22,066 nt of DNA from Gnetum montanum (lineage: Eukaryota > Streptophyta > Gnetopsida > Gnetales > Gnetaceae): positions 259,120 to 281,185 of the forward strand of contig MNCI01011404.1 in NCBI GenBank assembly GCA_015680685.1. The letters are read 5' to 3'. Position 1 is the stretch's first letter. Each line of letters starts with the position of its first letter. Shown piece by piece: positions 1 to 9,945 of the stretch. The notes beneath the pieces are model-generated. The model was not told where the DNA came from, searched no databases, and saw only the letters and a program-made list of their open reading frames with translations. The translations under genes and the position numbers were made by a program.

Positions 1-1380
1 TCCCCCATTCTAATAACAAGAAGGATTAATAAATATTTTTCATTTTCTTTAATTTTACAATTTTTTTGTTTTCCAATTTTTCATTTTTCAATTCTTGTTT
101 TATTTATTTTTTTATCTTTTTATCTTTTTATCTTTTTATAAGTAATCTCATCTACAAATAAACAACTCATGTGCCTCATTGGTTGGGGTGTGTTCTATGT
201 TATCGAGTCTCAAGTGATCAATTATTTAGATAGTAAGCCCATTACACCCACCCATCCACTCTACAAATAAGAGGTTCTATTCAAGGGTACAGTGATATTC
301 TTGACATTCTTAAAACTTAAAAAATTAATTTTGTGTTCATTGTACCCAGAATGAAGAGGGATGGATCAAGAGGGAATGATTAGGGTGTGACATCAAGGGG
401 ACTTTGCGGATTCTCTTTGGTGATGTCTGTGAAAGTTATCACGCAACATGGTTGTACTAAGATCCTTGAAGATCTAATGCAAAATGGAAGTAAGAGTAAT
501 CAAAAGGCACTCAAAAATCCAATGCTATTCTAGGGGGTCCCACTGGAAAGACATGCACCCATGCCTAAAGTTTGGTAGCTTCTTTGGATTTAGCAATCGA
601 AAAAAATAGACAAAGAAAGTGCCACAAAAAAATTCACTCCTCCCTTGAACAAAACACTAAGTGATCATATGCCTTGTTGTTATGGTACTCTCATAGTCGC
701 TCATCATGGGATGAAACAATGTGGTGTCATTGATCAAAGGAATGGACTTGGTCCTGATCTTGGAACGATGGGTTAATGACACATTAATCATGCTTTACAT
801 GCAAGATTCATTGTGCCCTAGGTCAGTTACCTCATGTCTCAATCTCTACAATCCCTTCTATAGTCTATCTCATCTCGTTGTTCATGTAATTGTAGCTCAT
901 GTCTCATATAGCATAGAATTCTTACCTCATTCTTTTGATACTTACATGTGTGTATTTTTTGGAACCAGTGTAGATTAAATTTAACCCTTCTAGTGCCTAC
1001 GGACATTTTAAGGTGTGGTTACGCAAGGGCATTAGAGGTTGGAACCTACTTTGGGGAGGACCCACTTGCATAATTTTTTGTAGTTTGCACTCATAACACA
1101 TCTTCCACACACCATCTATTACCCTCAGCATATTTTCAATGATATTCTTTCCCTTATTACTATCCCTATGATTCAAACATTCCTATGAACCATCACATAG
1201 CCTTTTTCTCTCCCTTCTCACCCGAGGTCCTTATTGATAAATTCCACACCATCATAATTTTTGTGCCTTCAGAACTAGTTGAATTACCCTGGAACCTTTT
1301 AACACTCATCTATATGTCCTTAGTTTATATCATTAATTTTAGAAAAATATTTAAAAAATTTGGTACATTCTATAAAGTGC
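1..1380. other. AT-rich flank without a recognised gene
   Basis: I recognise no domain, RNA gene or complete mobile element here. A short 8-bp tandem repeat (unit ATCTTTTT, about 3.4 copies) lies at 114-140. A stretch near 262-275 (ACAAATAAGAGGT) resembles the TATA-proximal text of the P LTR at 5028-5042, but the match is too short to call. A degenerate frame at 423-776 is listed separately. The 85-codon open frame at 721-978 is hydrophobic, has no recognisable motif and is probably chance. Confidence 0.5.
423..776 (+). pseudogene. weak degenerate reading frame, unknown product
   Basis: One frame starts at an ATG at 423 and reads about 117 codons to a TAA at 774-776, with three internal TAG stops. 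Two of these follow TTC and TGG, the third follows ATT. The translation begins MSVKVITQHGCTKILEDLMQ and has a mixed, protein-like composition, unlike the hydrophobic chance frames nearby. I recognise no family. It could be a remnant of an element ORF or a host exon, or it could be chance. No neighbour supports a function. Confidence 0.22.
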
Positions 1381-1394
1381 CCTAACATCGATAG

Positions 1395-1690
1395 ATCGTG
1401 ATATCTCGTACACGATATCGTGGCCGATGCGATATCACATCCCAAAAATATATATATACGTGACCCCCTATGCTACTTAACATCATTTGTAGTTGTTCAC
1501 GTGGGGGAAGTTTTTCAAATTTCTCTCTATGACTCGTGATTGTGCATCCCTTGGTTTCATATCCATAACTTGCTCGCTGGTCCTCTGATTTTCATTCCAT
1601 TTGAACCTACTTGAACCTGGAGTGTTCAGCTTAGTCGTGGGGGAGGGGCACATGCCGAATAGTGCATAACTTTTTTGAAATTTTTCATCA
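1395..1690 (+). mobile_element. possible 5' LTR remnant of element P
   Basis: Three exact GATATC words at 1400, 1414 and 1431 sit just upstream of a TATA-like run at 1448-1459, matching the arrangement in the 3' LTR at 4934 and in the M LTR. A G-rich tail at 1636-1650 resembles the last 40 bases of the M LTR (GGGGGTAGGGGTAC), and a TCATCA lies at 1685-1690, the family's LTR end. The central LTR text does not align convincingly and the TGATGA start is not visible. This may be a deleted or rearranged 5' LTR, or a different member of the family. Confidence 0.33.
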
Positions 1691-1942
1691 CCTAAAGGAC
1701 ATTATCAAGGGTAATTAGTTATAAAATTAAGGATAAATGTGCCAGAAAAATCTCATCTCCTTAGTTATACCAGGAAACTAGATTTGGAAACCACCTACGC
1801 AAAGAGGATTCAATATTATAATCTTTCAGGGACATTTTAATTAACATCACATGGATATAAGGTAAATTCATTAAGGCAAGTAGTAAGGTATAACCTAACT
1901 TTGGTAACAACCTTACTAACGATTGGCCCCGTGTGATTGCAG

Positions 1943-4741
1943 ATGGCCCTGAAACGCAGAAAATAGGAAGGACCTGCTCAAGGTGGGATCAAATGATCTA
2001 GGAGAGGTGAAGTACAAGGTCCTATTGGACAACATGTAGAGTAGGAGGAATAATCATTTAGTATCCACCAAGAAGACCCTACTACTGTACAATCAAGGCA
2101 ACCAGAAGGAGGAGCTGTTGCAGCATCTGAACAGGGACGAGATCTCACATTGCCCCAGGATTGTGTTCAGGCCATCCATGAAAGATCCATATTTACTATA
2201 GTGATTGTGGAATTAAAATTTGGACCTTTCATAGAATTTGCTCTAGAGACCGTTAGGGATCACCTTAAAGGATCCCCATTATGGCCTATCCTCTCTAAAA
2301 GTGGTGTCTGGTACTTAGGGGAAATGTACCAATTTTGGCACAATAAAGAACAAGGAACTGTAGTTAACATTTGTCGTGTGCCTATTGATTTCTTTGTTCA
2401 AGACATTTCAGAAGTATTAAACCTTCCAAATATAGGGCCAAAGGTTGCTAAGTTGTCTACCTACTCAAATCCTGATGCACGATGAGTTTGGTTAGAAAGG
2501 GTGTACGACAAGGAAGATAACACCTTCGGGGAGTTGACGATGGAAGAGAGGATTTATTTCAAAATAGGGACTTATCACATATTCCCCAAAAAAGGTTTAA
2601 AAATAATTTCAACATATACGACAAGAGGATGTGTAGTGTTGATGGAAAAGGTTAATGCTAACCTGCCTCATCTATATTTTAAGGAGATCCTGAGGTAGTT
2701 TGAAGAACGGAAGATAGGGAAGTTTGCATTTCCCTTCCCTTGCCTTATTAGGAAGCTATGTAGACATGCCAATATCAGAGGATACACCAACAATGTCCTC
2801 TGAAAAGCCTAAAATGTTTCGTATGTCGAACTGCTAAAGCCACCAGCTGCAAAGAAAATCACTAGTGAGATGCTGGGGTCAGAACAAGAAAAAGAACAGA
2901 TGGCAGGGCCAATGGAAACTCAACTTGCAAGACCCAGCTAACTTCCAAGCATGGGACCTAGTCAACAATAAGAAGTAGGGCCTAGTATGGGCCAACAGGA
3001 TCAACCACCGCCACCGATGCAAGATTACAGACCGTCGATGAGGCATCTTAGGGCCATCGTTGAGACAGTCAGTTGGGGAATTCGTGATGACACAAATCTC
3101 TTCCACATCATTGACGATGTTGTACAGTCTACAATTTCTATAGATTGCACACAGGGTGAAGTGTCCATTCAAATAGGAGGAGGAGAGAGTGCTTAGTCAC
3201 AACAGATTTCAGGGAACACTGCATCCTTTCAAGTGTAGTTAGAAACTAGTGAAGGGACCATGGTGGTGGTCATGCAGCACCAGGGTGTAGCAGGAGCCAC
3301 ATAAGTGGTTGGAGATCACATTAAAGAATCATTCAATGTGCTTGTTGTGCCACCGGTAGATCTTACAGGAGCACGAGATGCTCAAACTTTGTCTGATACC
3401 TCAATGACTCCTGCGGAACATGAGGATGTACTTGACCGATTGCTACAAATAGGACAGGTAATGACGTCCTTGTTTGACATCCCACAATATGTTACAGCAA
3501 TATAATCAGACCTCATTTCCACCAAAGGGAAGCTAATCTTGACAAAGATGAGGGATGAGCATGTTGAAGCAGAAGTGCAAATATTGCAAGAAAGGCTCGT
3601 GACCCTACAAGTAGCACAGCGGGATCCTTCTCAATTTGTTTCCATAGACCAACTAGACACTTTTAGAACCAAGAAAATTACTAAACTATTGATAGAGAAT
3701 AAAAGGGTTGTGGAAGAAAAAGAGAAGGCTATTTGGGATGCCTCTGTGGCACAAGTGCAAACTTACGCACATACCAAGGCACTCAAAGCCTTACAAGAGG
3801 AGAACAAACAACTTGTTGCTGGCAACATTTGGTTGACCTCTGTGGAGAAACAAAAGAATGTTCTCGAAGAACATTTTCAACAGTTATGAGAATAACTAAT
3901 CAGGGTCAACCAGGACATGAACCATTTAGCCAGGGAAAATTGAACTCTCTTGATGGAGGAGGTACGTGCTATCCATCAAAAGACAGCCATTGAAATAAGT
4001 GCATGGCAGAATGAGGCTAAATAGCATGAGAAACTAAAGGAGAATTTCTAGGACTAGGTGGGGATGTATAAAAAAATCATCGAGAAGGAGATCCATATGG
4101 CCAAGACCCACATCAACTTTCTCAGTGCTCAACACACTAACTGGCGAGCCATATTGGACACATACGCATTTGCCCACCAGGCGGAAGTTTAGAGCTAGGA
4201 CCTACAGATCCAGGACCTTACAAAGTACATGGAGTTAGCAAACTTGCAGTATGCCAACCTTGCCATGTTAACAGTAGGATGCCTAAGAATAGAGCTTAAG
4301 AAACAAGTAGCCACCACCTATGTCAAATATCAAACAGAATTTGTAGAACGCAAGAAAATATTGCAAAAATTGGAGGTTGTAAATTCTGAACTCAAGGTGG
4401 TTAAAGCAAGCTACCAAGAGTAGAAAGGTATCGCAACAGAATTGGCTCAACAACTCATAGATTTTCAAGAATATAGAGACAAAGCCAGAGCTTATGAGGA
4501 GGAACAGTGGGTGTATGCGGCTTGGTATGTCAAAGCAAATAAAATGTTTCTACAACTACCGTGCCCATGGGAGGTGTTGACTCCATCAAACATTGAAACA
4601 TTAGCATGGATGGCACAGGATCCCCAAACTGAAGAGGGGAAACTCTAGGCCATACTTCGACAGCATCAAATCCCAAGACCTGAAGCACAAGACAAGGGAA
4701 AGGCACCCATGGAGGAGCCACCGCCACCAAGAACTACATGA
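1943..4741 (+). pseudogene. single long ORF of element P, 24 in-frame stops, no frameshift
   Basis: One frame runs from an ATG at 1943 (start MALKRRK, basic) to a TGA at 4739, 932 codons. It holds 24 in-frame stops (12 TAG, 7 TAA, 5 TGA) but coherent protein continues across every stop, so no indel shifted the frame. Residues about 75-270 look globular and include the segment VPIDFFVQDISEVLNLPNIG, which loosely resembles plant mobile-element N-terminal domains of the 'putative plant transposon protein' type; that likeness is an inference. Residues about 305-455 are rich in Gln and Pro, with PSMGP repeated. Residues about 530-870 are a long Lys/Glu/Leu/Gln coiled coil. The C-terminus is EEPPPPRTT. 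There is no zinc knuckle, DSG protease, reverse transcriptase or integrase, so the element looks non-autonomous. The ORF may serve as a gag-like structural protein. Confidence 0.72.
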
Positions 4742-4920
4742 GTTCTACCCAATTTTGTAGCTATAGGATTTTCTTTTACATTCTCCGTGTTGTGTCTCAA
4801 TTTTTTTTTGATTCCACACTGCGGCATGAATCCATTCTTGTCAGTCAATAATCCCATACCTATCCACTGTGTAATCAATGGATCTTGCTCTCACTTTAAC
4901 TTAATGATGAGTTTTCATTC
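4742..4920 (+). other. 3' internal noncoding region of element P
   Basis: About 180 bases between the ORF stop and the polypurine tract. The block around 4845-4860 (AATAATCCCATAC) and the approach to the tract (GTTTTCATTCAGTC) recur, in the same order, on the minus strand at 21190-21266 next to the M LTR. This shows that the two copies share internal 3' sequence as well as LTRs. Confidence 0.6.
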
Positions 4921-4933
4921 AGTCGTGGGGGTA
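4921..4933 (+). other. polypurine tract of element P
   Basis: AGTCGTGGGGGTA lies directly before the TGATGA that starts the 3' LTR. The M copy has AGTCATGGGGGTA in the same place. In LTR retrotransposons such a G-rich tract primes plus-strand DNA synthesis. Confidence 0.72.
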
Positions 4934-5425
4934 TGATGAGTCACGAATTTTTGGCTACGATATCGCACTCATGATATTGCATACACGATATCACAACCTA
5001 GACACATATCGCAGCCTATCTCCTCATTTATAAATAAGAGGTAGGTAGATTTGGTAGGGATTTTTTTAAGCTTAAGTTTTGTAGTTTTTTGTATTAAGGC
5101 AAGGACTTTTTGTCAGTTTTTCCTCTCAACCCTTTTCTCCCAGTGCATGCTCACAGTGTGATGATTGTAATTGTACAGCATCCTCATTCGAGTGTGATGT
5201 ACTTGGACATGCACATGACCAACAATAAAGATTGAGATTAATTCATCATTCCAGCATCCACTTAGCTTACTTATTTAATTGTTATTGTTATTTACTACTT
5301 TCTTAGTTAATATCTCTCTACCCTTATCTCCTAGTAATGTGGAATGAGTACGACTTAATCACAAGCATTTAAGTGTGACTACTTGGTAACCCAGTAGCGT
5401 ACCTAGGCCATGCGCTTGGTAATCC
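4934..5425 (+). mobile_element. 3' LTR of element P, truncated at its 3' end
   Basis: The LTR starts TGATGAGTCACG just after the polypurine tract. Three GATATC/GATATT words at 4959, 4973 and 4987, exactly 14 bp apart, precede a TATA box (TTTATAAATAAG, about 5028-5040). A CAATAAAG poly(A)-signal candidate lies at 5222-5229. It aligns with the M LTR through the words ATTGAGATTAAT (5231) and CTTGGTAACCCAG (5382). That last word sits 447 bases from the LTR start here and 440 in M. M continues about 195 bases further to TCATCA; here the sequence passes into minus-strand G1 pol instead. The exact break lies between 5395 and 5425. Confidence 0.7.
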
Positions 5426-5880
5426 CAGCAGTAATTTCTTCCTCCATAGGAGTTGTTACCACACCTCTCATTAAGTTCCACATTTCACTAAGGGCATCAA
5501 CTAGTACATTTTATTTTCCAGGAGTATATTTGATTTCAAATTCATATTCAGCTAATAATTCTACCCATCAACATTTTCGAGTATTCAAAATAGGGTTTCT
5601 CTACAAATATTCTAAACTTTTATGATATGTTTTTAGTACAAACCATTTTCCACAAAGATAATGTCTCCAAACTTTTAAAGCATGAACAATTGCCAATAAT
5701 TTGAAATCACAGATTGAGTAATTTACTTCAACTCCTTGTAATTTACAAGATTCATAACACACCACTTTATCTTCTTGTGATAAAATTGTACTAATTCCTA
5801 TTCCACAAGCATCCATGAATACTTCAAATGGTAATTCTTCATCGAAAATTCTCATAATAGGTGGTGTTTTGAGTAGCATC
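5405..5880 (-). pseudogene. Ty3/gypsy element G1: RNase H segment of pol
   Basis: This is the RNase H part of a gypsy polyprotein, which removes RNA from the RNA:DNA hybrid during reverse transcription. Reading down from 5880, the frame gives LPFEVFMDACGIGISTILSQ, then VVCYESCKL, YSICDFKLLAIVHALKVWRH and, after a stop near 5601, YEFEIKYTPGK and VDALSE at about 5478-5501. The last is the decayed ADALSR signature that ends gypsy RNase H. A stop replaces a residue after TPGK. The frame reaches about 5405 and then meets the P LTR, so the zinc finger, integrase and 3' LTR of G1 are missing on this side. Confidence 0.85.
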
Positions 5881-6870
5881 TTTAATCAAAAGAAAGCTTT
5901 CCTGCATTTTTCATCATCCTTAAATAGACATTTTTCCTACAAAAGGTCAGACAATGGGGCTACTAAAGTAAAATAATCTTTAATGAAATGTTGATTAAAA
6001 CCTACTAAACCTAAGAAACTATGAACTACTATAGCATCTTATAGTTTAGGATAATCTTGAATTTCACTAACTTTTGTTGGATCTACTTGTAATCCTTTCT
6101 TAGAAAATATGTGGCCCAAGTATGAAAATTTTTCTTTAAAGAGTTCACATTTACTCAATTTAGCTTTCAACTAATGCTCTTTAAGAATTTCCATTAAAAT
6201 TCTCAAGTTTTTGACATGTTCTTCTCTTGACTTAGAATAAACAAGTATATCATCCATAAATACTATAATAAACTATTCTAGATATTCATGAAAATATTAT
6301 TCATGAAAGCCATGAATGTTGTAGGTGCATTGGCTAATCCAACTAGCATCACCACAAATTATAATGCATATCTAGTTCTGAATGCAGTTTCTTAATATCT
6401 TTTTCCTTAATCCTTATTTAGTGATAACTTGATTTTAAATTGATCTTTAAAAAATAATGTGTTTGTAAGTTGATGAAACAAATCATCAATTCTAGGCAAA
6501 GGATAAGTATTTTTTAATCATCACTTTATTTAATTCCCTATAATCAATACATAATCTTAATGTACCATCTTTCTTTTTAACAAATAAAACTAGTGCATCC
6601 CAAGGTAATATGCTAGGTCAAATTTTTCCTTCCTCCAATAATTGATCTAACTATGCTTTCAATTCTCTTAATTTGGAAGTGGGAAATCTATAAGGGCCTT
6701 TTGAAATAGGTTGTGTACTAGGAAACATATCAATAGCATGTTCAAAAACTCTTTTTAGAGGTAGTTCTCTAGTTTCACAAAATATTGAATCTTTATACTC
6801 TTTAAGTTCCTTTGGAACCTTAATACTTGAATATTTTTGAGGTTGAGTTACTTTGACAACCAACATTGTA
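5881..6870 (-). pseudogene. Ty3/gypsy element G1: reverse transcriptase
   Basis: The reverse transcriptase domain copies element RNA into DNA. On the minus strand the order is the N-terminal FPSTQPISKGPYRFPTSKLR (6651-6866), then [19 protein letters not shown] (about 6530-6600), then the catalytic motif FMDD at 6249-6260 (gypsy usually Y/F-x-DD, so both aspartates are kept), then FSYLGHIFSKKGLQVDPTKV and the connection to RNase H. Several stops interrupt it, many of the TAA/TAG type expected from Gln codons. It continues from the protease and into RNase H, giving the gypsy order PR-RT-RH. Confidence 0.88.
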
Positions 6871-6892
6871 GCACCCTTTTTGACTAATCTCT

Positions 6893-7262
6893 CTACTTGC
6901 TTATTGTTATTGTGTGAATTTGCTTTGTTGTTCTTACCCCCCTTAGAACCCTGACTCTATCAATGGTTGGTACCTTTAAAACATAGGTTCCAAAGTGGGC
7001 AGTAATATTAAATTTTTGCAGGAAAGACATTCCTAAGATTACATCTACATCTCCTAATTCAAATTCAGAGAATTCATTAATCAAAGACATGTCTTGCAAA
7101 GTAAAGGTAATTTCTCCATACTTGGTATGCTTGCTCATAGTCATTCCATCTAAAAATTTTATCTTAATAATGTTCTTGAAAGGTAAACTTAATTTTAATA
7201 AAGTAATTAACTTTGGAGAGAAAAGGTTATCACTAGCACCACTATCAATCAAAAATATAACT
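6893..7262 (-). pseudogene. Ty3/gypsy element G1: retropepsin-like protease
   Basis: This is an aspartic protease of the retropepsin type, which matures the gag-pol polyprotein. The active-site motif IDSGASDNLFS is encoded around 7229-7246 and reads D-S-G-A, the usual plant gypsy form. The second conserved block, DVDVILGMSFLQKFNI, is also present. About 119 codons are open, close to the normal size of the domain. Upstream, beyond a few damaged codons, is the zinc-knuckle remnant; downstream is reverse transcriptase. Confidence 0.87.
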
Positions 7263-7439
7263 TTTTACCTTTAATTGAACTTTTAAAAATCAATAAAACC
7301 AATTGAAATTTTTGTAAACCTAACTTAGTTGATGTAGAAATCTTCTTCATGGTTGTGGTGGTGGTTTGGATCTTTCCTTTGTTCATGTTTGAGTTGGATT
7401 TTTAATTCCTCATTTGATTTTTCCTTTGTATCTTTGCTC

Positions 7440-8780
7440 ACAATTTTGAATAGTCTCATTTGAAATAATCTTCATCACAAACAAAACATCCTAATCCTAA
7501 TCAAGCTTTTGTTATTGGTGTTTCTTCTATTAGTTCTTGTTAAAGAGTAGTTCATACTTGATTCAATTCCTGATAATCCTTAGTAATGTTGTAGGATTCA
7601 TTAACTATTTGAGGATCATGTGCTTATGTCTACGAATGTAGTTGTGCATGTAGTCCACTGATGAATTTAGAAGGTAAGTCTCCCTCATCTTGGTGACTTA
7701 CATATAGTGAGAGATCATCTTGCATTCTTTGAGGAAAGAATCTGGTACAAATTCTTGTTCAAAATCTTAATAAAAATTGAGCCAATTAGTAATCAGACCT
7801 TGAGATCTCAATCCATTCCACCATGTTGCTACAAGTCCTCTCAAATATAAGGAGACAACTTCTATACATTCTTGGCTTGACAAATTCAAAATATCAAAGT
7901 AGTTTTTTATTGTATCAAACCAAACTTTCACCTTGGCACTGGATCTAGGGGGCTCCATTGTAGTGATCTAATTTTACCTTCTTAGCATGAACTTGTGTTA
8001 GTGATTCTTCAGGTGTATTATTCCAATTCCCATATCCCTCACCTTTGGTTTCTACTCTTTGACCTAAAGGAGGAATATTGGTATCCTAATGACTAACAGG
8101 TAGGGGCTAGTTTTAGTGTGGATTCCTAGGGGAAAGTTTATCTTGATCTTATTGTTGATCCCTAGGTGGAACATGGCTAGGATTTGAAGGTTGGGTGAGA
8201 TGGTTGGTTAATTTCTTCATGGAATCCACAAAGGAATCCATCTTTCCTTGCACATCCGATCATTTATCTTTTGAACTCTAAGACACTTTTCTAATTTCTT
8301 TGGACATGTTCTACATCTTTGTCCCTAAACCCTTGATTTGACTAATGAAGCTCTTCTTGAATACCCCTAATCTCATTAATTTGATCCTCAAGGGCATTCA
8401 TCCGATTATGAACTACACATTCAACTAGAGATAGCATTGTTTTAGTTGACCTATCAATCACAAAATCATGAAAAGTGAGCATTAGTTTAATTAAATAATT
8501 AATTAACTTAAGTTGGTACTTCTTCTTTTCTCCCTCTAAGGTTCTCATTATTATTTTTATAAATATAGAATAAAGAAGTCTTTTTCCATCATAGCATAGC
8601 ATCAGCATAGGATTGAAGAAGGGTTCCTCAAGCATTGAAAATTTCCTACACATCAAGGATTTCAATTAACATCATGGCCCCAAAGCATTAGGCTACTTCT
8701 TTAGCTCCTTTCTAAGCCCAAAATCCTTTAGCTCCTTCAAGTAAATTGGTATCCATTTTTTGCATTAAAATAATGTAATT
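7440..8780 (-). pseudogene. Ty3/gypsy element G1: gag with zinc-knuckle remnant
   Basis: Gag forms the virus-like particle and binds element RNA. From high to low coordinates there is an N-terminal region ending in a coiled coil (NRMNALEDQINEIRGIQEEL, 8342-8400), a Pro/Gln-rich linker (about 8020-8220), and a retrotransposon-gag domain with VKVWFDTIKNYFDIL and VATWWNGLRSQGLITNWLNF (7767-7958). The ATWW-to-W-x-x-F pattern is typical of the family. A C-run near 7945 shifts the frame between LDHYNGAP and PRSS. A CCHC-like knuckle at 7451-7488 reads CFVCDEDYFK, stop, DY: it keeps the first two cysteines but has lost the His and last Cys. In the linker, stops follow Gln-rich context such as QQ-stop-DQD, which fits CAA to TAA change. 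Confidence 0.78.
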
Positions 8781-9054
8781 TCTACATCCAATCATGTGCA
8801 TATTTTACTTAAGAAGGAGAAGTACCAATATCTTATGTCTTCATAATTATCTAAATTACTTGTCTTTTCTATTTTCAAGGAAAAATATTGCAAAAGCTTA
8901 ATAGTTGAATGGTGTAATTAGTATAATAAAAATGGAAGTTCTACTTCACAATTAGTTTTTGGAGCACTAACAATTACTCTTGCTAAAATCTAGATAGTTT
9001 TTGGGTTTGACTATGGGGAGGATCTGTTAATTCTCTTGATTTTTTCTCCTAATT
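8781..9054. other. AT-rich spacer, no feature seen
   Basis: It may be G1 leader sequence upstream of gag on the minus strand, but I see no LTR end or primer binding site here. Confidence 0.4.
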
Positions 9055-9945
9055 TTAACTTATTTTGCCAAAATGAATTATCCAATTATGTTTGTGATTC
9101 TACTATCTACAAAAGCCAATTTCTTCATGAAGATTTCATTAATGAAATTCACTTTGATTTATGTCAATTCATCCATAGTAAGGTCTTATGGCATCAACAC
9201 TAGACTCATGTTAGCACCCATTCCCTTTTTATACCTCATAGTGCTAAAAATGGTAGAGTTTATGATTCATCATTATCTTGTTTTTCTACCTTGTACAATG
9301 CCATGAATGGAGTGGCTACTAGCTTACAAAATCCTAATAAACCTTATACCATATGTTGCATCCCTTGATCATGTGCTTAATCCTAAGTTGTGACCCTACC
9401 ACCAGACTTTTTAGTTGTTACAATCCCAGTTTATGTCCTAAATTTCTTGAAAGGGATAGAGTTATAACAAGTCAGATTAAGGGTGTAAGGAAGGGCCAAA
9501 TGGTTTTGCCACAGGCTAAAAATAAAGAGGGAAGTAGTGAGGTGTATATATATATATTAAATTCTTATTATTCCTTATGTCTTTTTATGTATTGACATTG
9601 CAATCTGGGCTGAAGAATGAGCTGGTTCATGATGTATAGGCTGAAGTGCACAAATTGAGGATGTTGAAAGTACTTCATTTGTTTAAGGTGCTTCATCCTT
9701 TGGATGGGTTATACCTTGAGAACAAATCATACTTACCTACTCCATGGTATAAATACATATATGTAAATAATAGCCTATTTACATATTTGTTAGTGCCAGT
9801 AAGTACATGAAGTAATTGTGTGGTGGCTTGGTGGGATGCAAAAGAATGCTCAATAAAAATAATGCCACTAAGAAAGAATAGGAAGAACAATTGAAGATAG
9901 TTCTAGATCTTCTTGATGCATTCCAGAAAAATGACTGATCACTGT
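9055..9945 (+). pseudogene. scattered protein-like fragments, possible host gene remnant
   Basis: Several plus-strand pieces read like real protein. At about 9075-9355 one frame gives NYVCDSTIYKSQFLHEDFIN through VYDSSLSCFSTLYNAMNGVA with a single stop (CAC-TAG). About 9360-9540 continues in another frame with many Gln-like stops (LLQSQFMS, then GCKEGPNGFATG). About 9596-9720 gives LKNELVHDV, stop, AEVHKLRMLKVLHLF. About 9858-9940 gives NNATKKE, stop, EEQLKIVLDLLDAFQKND. A GT-rich (TA)6 stretch at 9543-9556 followed by T-rich DNA could be an intron start. I recognise no family. It could be an unprocessed pseudogene with introns, or part of another element. Confidence 0.33.

Noticed and set aside
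1902-1935. Primer binding site of P (TGGTAACAACC at 1902 or TGGCCCCGTGTG at 1924)
   Set aside because: Each matches a known tRNA primer type only for 7-8 bases and neither lies next to a credible LTR end.
1943-4741. Stop-codon reassignment or programmed readthrough to explain the P ORF
   Set aside because: All three stops occur and 24 are present; elements G1 and G2 show the same damage. Decay is simpler.
5243-5248. TCATCA as the end of the P 3' LTR (315 bp)
   Set aside because: The M LTR aligns past this point for at least another 150 bases, so this TCATCA is internal.
6893-7274. Plus-strand frame at 7089-7274
   Set aside because: It is antisense to the clear protease.
9073-9306. 77-codon hydrophobic plus-strand frame
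   Set aside because: Another frame over the same bases reads far more like protein; this one is low-complexity Leu/Ile/Met.
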